Part shown: positions 1-8,336 of the stretch, piece after piece
Position numbering within the stretch: position 1 is the first letter of the stretch
Layout: each line of letters opens with the position of its first letter
Translations under genes and position numbers: made by a program
Assembly (NCBI GenBank): GCA_016722525.1
Contig: JADKJB010000034.1
Span: 248,001-312,000, forward strand
Direction of reading: 5' to 3'
Length of the DNA stretch: 64,000 nt
From: Bacteroidota bacterium
Lineage (GTDB): Bacteria > Bacteroidota > Bacteroidia > AKYH767-A > OLB10
Notes under the pieces: model-generated
The model's input: only the letters and a program-made list of their open reading frames with translations
What the model was told of the DNA's origin: nothing
Database searches by the model: none

Positions 1-242
1 TCAAACTAGTTCCGAATCCAGCCATTGATAGAGTTGAAGTAATTCTTAATGGCAAAATTGATGGGAATTTTTCCTTGTTAATCAATGATATGACTGGCCG
101 GTCAGTGTTTCAATCAAATTTTGCTAATAAAGATGTAAGTTTTCATATTCCTACGCATTTTCTATCACCTGGTATTTATCAGGTCAGAATTGCCTACAAT
201 AACAATTATACCGAAATTCAAAAGTTATCAATCGTGCGATGA
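1..242 (+). CDS. C-terminal fragment of a T9SS-secreted protein
   Basis: An open frame enters from the left edge and stops at TGA 240-242. It reads as a type A (Por) secretion sorting domain: a VPNPA start motif, then alternating hydrophobic strands, an NDMTGR turn and a LSPGIYQVRI segment before a short basic end. In this family the domain directs export through the type IX secretion system and is cleaved at the cell surface. The passenger part lies outside the window. Its stop overlaps the start codon of the next gene (ATGA), so the two are probably co-transcribed. Confidence 0.75.
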   Translation, partial: KLVPNPAIDRVEVILNGKIDGNFSLLINDMTGRSVFQSNFANKDVSFHIPTHFLSPGIYQVRIAYNNNYTEIQKLSIVR

Positions 243-1724
243 AACAAAAGGTACTATTTCTTTTCTTGTTTTTAGGCTCATTACAGTCAATGGGACAAGG
301 CTACAATCATCAATGGTTGTTGGGTAGTTATAATTTCCCACAAGATCCAAAAGGAAGAATATTATTCGACGTAAATAGTCTCTCATTACTTAATGAAAAT
401 CGCAAGATGCCTTTCAAGGGAACTCAGGCTAATATAAGTGATTCTAATGGCAACCTTCTGATGAGTAGTAATGGAATTTGGATCGCCAACTCTACGGGAG
501 ACACAATGATGAATGGAAGCGGTTTAAATCCTGGCGGTTTATCAACTAGCTGGCCTTTGACTCCAACAGGTCATATAAATATGGTACTTCCCTTTCCAAA
601 TGATTCAGCCAAAACATGCTTTTCACAAACACTGTGGGGACAAATTTTTCCTGACATCTCTGGATTTTATAACCAGTAATAGATATAATCAAGATAATGG
701 TTTGGGAGAAGAAAAGAAAAAAATGATACCATTCTTGCTGATACTTTGTTGGGGTGTGGGTGCTTGTAAACATTCTAATGGGAGAGATTGGTGGGTGGTA
801 GTTATGAGAGACCATAATCCAGAAATGTACACCTTTCTATTAACACCAACTGGAATTGACACAATGTTTATTCAATCTACTGGTTTTGTCGCTAACCGTT
901 ATGGTAATGTTTCTCCATTAATATTTTCGCAAGATGGGACAAAATTAATTTATTGCACACCTATAGATCAAGGGCTTGGAGGGTCTAATGGAAATGGAAC
1001 AGTTTTATGGTTTGATTTTGATCGGTGTACAGGCCAAAATAAGTAACATGGTCAATCTTGAGGTTTCCCAAAGTTCCTATTTATATGGTTCAGCCTTTTC
1101 TCCTTCAGGTAAATACACCTGTGTGTAGTAGCAAGATTATATTTCAAATTGATACCGATAATTTTGGTCGTAGACACAGTGGCTATCTTACGACGGTTTT
1201 GTATCGCCTGACTCCAATTGTTGTGCAACCATTTTGGAACATGTACCTTGCAGCCAACGGGAAAATTTATGTTACAAGCGGAAGTAGTGTACATCACTTG
1301 CATGAGATAAATTATCCAGATAGTGCAGGCATTGCCAGTGATGTACAACAACACTCAATTTTTTTAGGTTATGCACAACTAAGAGCGGTCCCTAACCATC
1401 CAAATTATTATTTAGGATGTGATGCATGCCTGTGCTTGCTTAACAACTAGTTTGGAGGAATTGAAAACATGATTTTAAATTTTCCGCCTTCCTAACCCAT
1501 CCAATGGCGAATTCAAAATTTCGTATATATTACCTCAAAATGAAAAAGGAAGACTAGAAATATTTGATGTTAACGGAAGGCGGGTGTATGAAATGAATTT
1601 ACCGCCGTGGAGTACAATGCAGGAGGTTTCTTTGCCTTCATGGATTTCTTCGGGTGTTTATAATTGTGTAATAACGAGTGGGGGTGTGAAAATAAATAAA
1701 AAAATTGCGGTGATTAAAGATTGA
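239..1724 (+). CDS. T9SS sorting-domain surface protein, split by several frameshifts
   Basis: The gene starts at ATG 239 with a signal peptide ending near SMGQG and can be followed across at least four frame changes (about 600-720, 1045-1110, 1120 and 1440-1490) to a PNPSNGEF-type sorting tail that stops at TGA 1722-1724. The middle carries ACKHSNGRDWW, FDFDRCTG and ANGKIYV, the pattern of a common Bacteroidota secreted protein family that looks like a beta-propeller with a C-terminal T9SS domain. Its function is unknown. The pieces line up in the right order without gaps, so I read it as one gene of about 490 residues. The breaks are more likely sequence errors than decay, but true pseudogenization is not excluded for this accessory gene. 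Confidence 0.6.
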
Positions 1725-2197
1725 TTATGATTTCGCATGCGAATCAACACCCCTACGAAGGAGGAATACCTGTGTATCGGGCTAGAGTAATTATTTCATT
1801 ACTGAACGACATCATTGGCTATGATGATGAGAGTGTGTGCGAATTGCATGGAATATTGAGGCATTCAAATCAACAATCGGGAGTTGAAAAGGAGAAGAGA
1901 ATAACCATACGTCCAAACCTGTCTTCTTGATTTTGCTTAAATAATTTCATCCTACTTCAATGACCCTTTTCAATGACCCCTCCGCAGCGATAACGACCAA
2001 TGTCCAAAATTCTACTTAAGGGAAATTTATTTCAACAGGATAAGACCTTTTGGCAGGGAATTTTTGAATGTGAAATGTAAAATGTATAACGTGAAATGTA
2101 AAATGTAAAAGGTATAACGTAAAATGTACAATTAAGAATGTAAAATGTATAATGTAAAATTCGGAATGTAAAATGACACTTTCGAATACCCCAATGA
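1725..2197. other. Gene-poor stretch between convergent genes
   Basis: This stretch lies between the T9SS gene (plus) and ubiD (minus). A 69-codon frame at 1721-1930 has no recognisable domain. The right part holds the AAATGTA-type repeat array listed separately. I see no RNA gene or clear terminator. Confidence 0.5.
2066..2175. repeat. Low-complexity array of AAATGTA-type units
   Basis: About ten imperfect units built on AAATGTA, alternating with ATAACGT and GAATGTA spacers, lie immediately 3' of the ubiD stop codon (minus strand). Read on the minus strand the core is TTTTACATT. Units vary in length, so this is a decayed short tandem array and not a CRISPR. Similar short arrays sit near gltA, which suggests a local tendency to such expansions at 3' gene ends. 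Confidence 0.7.
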
Positions 2198-4220
2198 CTA
2201 TTCCTCCACCACAGCACCACCCTTATAAAGCTGCTTCCTGTATTTCAAAGACGGCGATTTCAAAAATGGCCCTAGACCGAGCTTATCCCATATTTCATCA
2301 ACACGTTTAATGGTGGCTTCTTCCGATGCTAAAATATTCGGCCAATCGCGATCAAAGCCATCAAACTCTTTTGTTTTACGAGAGTACCGTCTAATTCAAT
2401 ATGATTTACTTCACTTAAATCAACGGTCGTTGAGCCTGTCGAAACACCGGTTGTTGAGCCTGTCGAAACGCCTGCCGAAACGCCGGTCGTTGAGCCTGTC
2501 GAAACACCTGTCGAAACGCCGGTCGTTGAGCCTGTCGAAAACGAAAATAGCGTGATCTCTCCTTGGATCCACATTATTCGAAAACCTCCAAACCGCATCC
2601 GCAATATCACTCACCTCTAAAGTGTGCTCCAGAAAAATTACCATCTTCACATTTTTAAAACTCTCCTGCTGAAATATTTTTTCACTGAGTTCCTTTACAT
2701 AATTTTTTCTGTTTTTCTGAACGGCAATAAACACCAGTGAAATTCCCATCGACAATAGACGATCATTGATATCGGTAATTTCGGGGAAAGATAGATTTTA
2801 TTGTTGAAGCATTTATTGAAGAACTATTATTTTGTTGTGGTTGTTTTGCCAATGGAATTTCCTCAGGCAATTTTTTCGTAGCATCCAATCCCATTTTCCC
2901 ACCAAATGCCATACGCGAACAGGAGTGATCTAAAACATCCGACGGACCTTGTGTAAACATGAAGTCTGTGGAAGGATCTGTATTTTCGGAAATGTATTTC
3001 GCTACTTCGAGGTTGTTATGAATGTTTACATCACCATCTACTACTACCATCATTTTGGTGAACATCATTTGTCCTGCTCCCCAAAGTGAGTTCATCACTT
3101 TAAGTGCTTGTCCGGGATAATCTTTTCTAATTTTAACAATCACCAGATTATGAAATACTCCTTCAACGGGTAAAACCATGTCCACAATTTCAGGAACCAT
3201 GGTCATTTTTATGGGAGCTAGAAAAATTCGTTCCGTAGCTTTTCCTATCCAGGCATCTTCCTGCGGTGGTATTCCCACAATAGTGGCAGGATAAATGGCA
3301 TCCTTCCTATGTGTAATGGCCGTTATATGAAACTTCGGATAATAATCGGCCAGTGAATAATATCCGGTATGATCACCAAAAGGTCCCTCTAAAATAAATT
3401 CTTCTTCGGGATCAATGTATCCCTCGATAATAATATCCGCATCAGCCGGAACCTGCATATCCTGTGTTAAGCACTGAACCAAATCAACTCGTTTCTTTCT
3501 GATAAAACCAGCCAGCATAAATTCATCCACGCCATCGGGTAGGGGAGCGGTTCCACTGTAAGCATATGCAGGATCACCACCGAGTGAAATCACTACGGGC
3601 ATTCGCTGTTTTAATTTTTTATATTCATTAAAATGCCGTGCCGAAACTTTATGCCGGTGCCAATGCATCGCTGTTAATGTAGGTCCAAATACCTGCATCC
3701 TGTAAAGACCCACATTTCGAATTCCTGTCAAAGGATCTTTTGTTTGTATAACTGGCAAAGTTATAAACGGACCACCATCTTCAGGCCAGCATTTTAAAAC
3801 CGGGAATTTAGTAATATCAGGATCCTTCATTACTACTTCCTGACAAGCTCCTCTTCCCTTGATAGTTTTAGGCATCCACGAGGCAACTTCTCCCAACTGA
3901 GGAAGCATTTTTAATTTATCGAGGAAATTGTTTTTGGGTGATGTGAAATTTTTGAAAAGTGATTCGATCTGATGTGCTATATCATCCAATTTTTCCACAC
4001 CCAAAGCCATCGCCATTCGCTTTTCAGTTCCCATTGAATTTATGAGCAGTGGAAAATCATACCCCGTATTTTCAAACAACAAAGCCGGACCATAAACTTT
4101 CGATATACGATCAGTAATTTCTGTAATCTCTAAATGAGGATTTACATACTCCTTAATGCGAACAAGTTCACCAGCATCTTCTAAAACTTTGATAAAATGA
4201 TTTTGATTGCGATATGCCAC
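2198..4220 (-). CDS. ubiD: UbiD-family decarboxylase (menaquinone-type), frameshifted near the C-terminus
   Basis: UbiD enzymes decarboxylate aromatic or unsaturated acids using prenylated FMN. The first 485 residues are uninterrupted and include NVGLYRMQVFGP, LGGDPAYAYS, the active-site EGPFGDHTGYY segment, and a TDPSTDFMFTQGPSDVLDHS region. The frame breaks at about 2787 in a C4 run (minus strand), continues as FPEITDIND through VDPRRDHAIF, shifts again in the repeat array (2425-2570), and shifts a third time near 2386 (CTCT). It then reads KTKEFDGFDRDWPN to a KGGAVVEE end with TAG at 2198-2200. The total is about 610 residues plus a repeat insertion, the usual size of the Bacteroidota long-form UbiD. 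The N-terminus MAYRNQNHFI is natural for the family. Menaquinone synthesis is the family-level expectation; the actual substrate is not shown. Confidence 0.85.
2425..2540. repeat. Four copies of GGTYGTTGAGCCTGTCGAAA inside ubiD
   Basis: Copies begin at 2425, 2449, 2485 and 2521, giving periods of 24, 36 and 36 bases. The extra 12 bases are partial copies (CCTGYCGAAACG). All periods are multiples of 12, so copy-number change keeps the reading frame. On the minus strand the array lies between VDPRRDHAIF and VDLSEVNHIELDGT of UbiD and would encode a Gly/Ser/Thr-rich linker of GSTTGVST type. The reading frame differs on the two sides, so a frameshift falls in or beside the array. Confidence 0.85.
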
Positions 4221-4599
4221 AGTTGTTTATTTTAGTTGTAAAGATAACAACGGCATCATTTAAAAGTTCAAAAATGGTTAATGAAAGTAAAGGTATTGGC
4301 CATTTCAAAGCGAGTGGGCAAGTAGGATATTGAGTTAGTGGGAAAGTGAGTTAGTGGGATGGTGGTTGTTCAAGTACAAGTGGACAGTGTCAAACCATTA
4401 CATCCTTAACTCCATTCAAATTAAGAGAACACTGATTTAACGAATTTAACGGATTTGTACGGATGTTTTTTCTAAAAGGATCAAGTCAGTGATCATCATT
4501 AAAATCTGTAATATTCGTGTTCCTTACTTCTGTTACCAACTGGTTACTGGCTGCTGGTCACTGGTCACTTCCTACTTGTCACTGATCACTGATCACTTC
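4221..4599. other. Gene-free stretch between ubiD and gltA
   Basis: Both neighbours are on the minus strand. The stretch holds a degenerate GTTAGTGGG/AAGTGA array (about 4310-4370) and the start of the CACTGGTCACTT array described separately. I see no plausible gene. Confidence 0.5.
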
Positions 4600-4622
4600 C
4601 TACTTTTCACTTGTCACTTGAT
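4537..4622. repeat. GTCACTT/GATCACT tandem array running into gltA
   Basis: Units of the type GGTCACT, TTGTCACT and GATCACT, with two copies of CACTTCCTACTT, are repeated across about 85 bases. The array continues past the gltA stop codon, so the last citrate synthase codons (QVTSEK and TAG) are written in repeat sequence. The array is imperfect, which speaks against CRISPR. Confidence 0.75.
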
Positions 4623-5931
4623 TCGGAGCATCTTTCTGCACTTGCTGCATAATCCAGCCACTGGTAACTGAACTAGGGCGCTCAATAGGAACACCTAATG
4701 CACGATCCCAAAGTAGTGAAGTAAGAACTCCAATAGCTCTTGAAACGCCAAAAAGTACTGTATAGAAATCATATTCAACTAATCCATAATGAATCAGCAA
4801 AATACCTGAGTGCGCATCAACATTCGGCCATGGGTTTTTAATTTTCCCCATAGATTTTAAAATTTCAGGAGTAACCTCGTAGAGTAACTGAACAATTTTG
4901 AACAATTCATCATCGGCCATATTGGCTTTTGCGAATTCTTGTTGAGCAGTGTATCGGGGATCTGTCTTACGTAATACTGCGTGTCCATAACCGGGGATGA
5001 CTCGTCCTTCTGCAAGCGTTTTTTTAATGAACTCTGCTATTTGTTCTTTTGTAGGTACACCTTTAAATTCTTCTCTCAAATCCAGTATCCAACGAGCTAC
5101 TTCCTGGGCAGCTAAACCATGAAGTGGACCGGCTAAACCATTCATCCCGGCAGCCAGCGACAAATAAGCATCACTCAAAGCAGATCCCACCAGATGGGTA
5201 GTATGTGCCGAAACGTTACCTCCCTCATGATCCACGTGAATGGTAAGATATAATCGCATCAACTTGCGAAAATCGAGATCATCATAGCCAAGCATATGTG
5301 CAAAATTGCCAGCCCAGTCCAATTTCGGATTCGGCTCAATGTGAATGCTGTTCTTGTAATTTTTTCTATAGATGTAAGCTGCAATTCTTGGTAAACGTGC
5401 AATGAGGTTCATGATGTCCTCATACATTGGATCCCAGTATTCTTTTTTGTTGATTCCTTCACGATATTTCTGTGCAAACACCGATTCAGTCTGCAAAGCC
5501 ATAATGGCCATACTAAACTGGGTCATAGGGTGAGTTTTGGCAGGAAGCATATCCAACATATCAAAAACGTGCTTGGGTACATTTGCGCGTTTCATCCACT
5601 CATTATTGATGTTTATTACATCTTCAAGAGAGGGAATTTCACCTGTAAGTAAAAGATAAAAAATTCCTTCAGGCAATGGTTCAGGACCTTCTTTCGAAAC
5701 AGGCAGTTTCTCGCGAAGTTCAGGAATTGAATATCCTCTGAATCGAATACCCTCCTCGGCATCTAACTTGGAAGTTTCTGTAATCATGCCTATCATTCCT
5801 TTCATGCCGGAATAGACCTGATCAACGGTATATTGGCCAAGGACATGATCGCCATGCTCTTTAACCATTTTTTTTGTTTGTTCAGCCATTGGAATGGCTT
5901 TGGAGGCAAATTTATCTTTTAACTTATCCAT
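4600..5931 (-). CDS. gltA: Citrate synthase, mitochondrial/eukaryote type
   Basis: Condenses oxaloacetate with acetyl-CoA in the first step of the TCA cycle. The 443 residues contain the segment from DHEGGNVSAHT to MNGLAGPLHGLA, which is nearly that of animal mitochondrial enzymes, and not the hexameric NADH-regulated E. coli form. The catalytic triad is present: H271 (GPLHGLA), H317 (GYGHAVL) and D372 (NVDAHSG). Length matches the family, and ATG 5931 starts a normal N-terminus. The C-terminal six residues come from a repeat array. A TAATTTTG promoter-like box lies 18 bases upstream. The gene is monocistronic or leads toward ubiD. Confidence 0.96.
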   Translation of the reverse strand: MDKLKDKFASKAIPMAEQTKKMVKEHGDHVLGQYTVDQVYSGMKGMIGMITETSKLDAEEGIRFRGYSIPELREKLPVSKEGPEPLPEGIFYLLLTGEIPSLEDVININNEWMKRANVPKHVFDMLDMLPAKTHPMTQFSMAIMALQTESVFAQKYREGINKKEYWDPMYEDIMNLIARLPRIAAYIYRKNYKNSIHIEPNPKLDWAGNFAHMLGYDDLDFRKLMRLYLTIHVDHEGGNVSAHTTHLVGSALSDAYLSLAAGMNGLAGPLHGLAAQEVARWILDLREEFKGVPTKEQIAEFIKKTLAEGRVIPGYGHAVLRKTDPRYTAQQEFAKANMADDELFKIVQLLYEVTPEILKSMGKIKNPWPNVDAHSGILLIHYGLVEYDFYTVLFGVSRAIGVLTSLLWDRALGVPIERPSSVTSGWIMQQVQKDAPNQVTSEK

Positions 5932-5948
5932 TTTCTGAAATGCAGCAA

Positions 5949-5956
5949 CAAAATTA
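5949..5956 (-). promoter_or_regulatory. Putative -7 box of the gltA promoter (TAATTTTG)
   Basis: Matches the Bacteroidota -7 consensus TAnnTTTG exactly and lies 18 bases before the gltA ATG, which would give a short leader. No clean -33 TTTG at the right spacing was found. Confidence 0.4.
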
Positions 5957-6057
5957 ATTCAAGTGTAGTTATGGTATTACCAAAGGGCACGCGAAATTAG
6001 CAATATAACAAACAATCTGCAAGTAATTATGTTTATATACTTTGATTTTGGTGGTTG

Positions 6058-6374
6058 TTAGAAAGTGGTTTTACCCGGACTGGCCTTTCGCTTTTGTTTG
6101 AATTTCTCATCCTTAATATCCAGCTGAACAATCATAACTATGAGACTTGCTATAAATCCTATGATGATAACAGCCCAAAATACCCGTTCGGCAATTTTTT
6201 TACTTGCTTTTTGGCGCTCGGTTTTTTCTTGATTCTTATCCTTTTCCGGACCTTTATCCTTCTTCGATGTCTACCGGAATTTCCAACAACAAGTCCATCT
6301 TGGTCTTCCATAGAATTTTCCAAATCACTATCTGGATCGGATATCGGATTTATTTTATCGTCTTCAAGTACCAT
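6058..6374 (-). CDS. Small single-pass membrane protein, frameshifted
   Basis: An open frame from ATG 6374 encodes an acidic N-terminus (VLEDDKINPISDPDSD). Near 6275 it must shift frame, after which it reads a Lys/Glu/Asp-rich linker (TSKKDKGPEKDKNQEKTE), a hydrophobic helix (FWAVIIIGFIASLIVMIV) and a basic tail (KQKRKASPGKTTF) ending at TAA 6058-6060. The whole is about 105 residues: a cytoplasmic charged domain, one membrane helix and a short basic tail. It follows eno by 10 bases, so the two are probably co-transcribed. I do not recognise the family. The shift is inferred from the sharp change of sense in the frames, with no interruption on either side. Confidence 0.55.
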
Positions 6375-6384
6375 TTTTGGAAGC

Positions 6385-7679
<1,295 letters not shown>

Positions 7680-7738
7680 TTAAGGATTGTATGTAATTGA
7701 AAATGAATAATTTAAATTTTTTTCGGTGAATTATGATG

Positions 7739-7746
7739 CAAAGTTA
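7739..7746 (-). promoter_or_regulatory. Putative -7 box of the eno promoter (TAACTTTG)
   Basis: An exact TAnnTTTG match on the minus strand, 62 bases before the eno ATG at 7676. The -33 element is not clear. Confidence 0.4.
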
Positions 7747-7803
7747 AAACATTGATGGGGAATCTTTTCTATGCTTTCATCATTTCTTCACTGCAGAAGT
7801 TCT

Positions 7804-7811
7804 AATTTTGC
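7804..7811 (+). promoter_or_regulatory. Putative -7 box of the metal operon (TAATTTTG)
   Basis: An exact TAnnTTTG match about 25 bases before the predicted start of the HYC_CC_PP gene, divergent to the eno box. It would drive the three-gene metal operon. Confidence 0.4.
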
Positions 7812-7835
7812 AATTCAAACCTATTTTTTTGTTTA

Positions 7836-8284
7836 TTGAAAGCTAATCCTGCTGTGAAAAACTTTAGAAAAAAACTCTTTGTAATTGGAATGGCACTTGT
7901 GATGCTGGTTTCAACTTTGGGTATTGCTCAGGTTTCTCACATTTGCAAAATGGCTTTGGCAGGAAAAGAAAATGCTGCATGTAAAAGTTTTTCAGCCGAC
8001 AAACACGCATGTTGCCAAAAAACGACCTCTGATATTGCTGAAAAATTACCTTTCGAACCAGAGTGTTGTAAAGATGTAGTCAAAATTTATGTTATAAAAG
8101 TTGTTACTACACTCACCAAAACATCCAAATTCAGCATTTTGATTTAGCATTTTTTAGTTTACTGATACCCGATTTCAGCGCGCTGGCACTACATCAAAAT
8201 GCATTATGTACCACTAAACCTGATTTTCCTCCTAATTTAACAGGTAAATTAATAATTCTTGCTTTTCAAGCTTTCCTGATCTGA
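7836..8284 (+). CDS. HYC_CC_PP-family Cys-rich secreted protein, frameshifted
   Basis: The first frame encodes a signal peptide (VIGMALVMLVSTLGIAQ), then HICK, HACCQK and ECCKD. It hits a stop at 8145-8147, but after a shift near 8120 the frame continues as HFDLAFFSLLIPDF through KPDFPPNL to a stop at 8282-8284. The order H-x-C, CC, CC, PP is that of the HYC_CC_PP family of Bacteroidota, small proteins encoded beside heavy-metal TonB receptors. Corrected length is about 148 residues. The start is a TTG, or an upstream ATG may be hidden. It lies 53 bases before the receptor gene and is probably a periplasmic metal-binding partner. Family assignment is from motif memory. Confidence 0.7.
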
Positions 8285-8336
8285 TTCACTGCCTGTATTA
8301 ATAGGTTTTTTAGTGTTTTATTTTAATCAGAAAATC

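Noticed and set aside
239..1724. Treating the T9SS gene as a true pseudogene
   Set aside because: Housekeeping genes nearby have the same kind of break, so sequence error is the simpler explanation.
1721..1930. 69-codon frame starting beside the T9SS stop codon
   Set aside because: No domain, no promoter box, and it starts within the preceding sorting-domain stop region.
2425..2540. GTTGAGCCTGTCGAAA repeats as a CRISPR
   Set aside because: Spacers of 4 and 16 bases are too short, and they are partial copies of the repeat itself.
2310..2610. Open frames through the ubiD repeat array on both strands
   Set aside because: They are products of a repeat with period a multiple of three; only the minus-strand ubiD frames have homology context.
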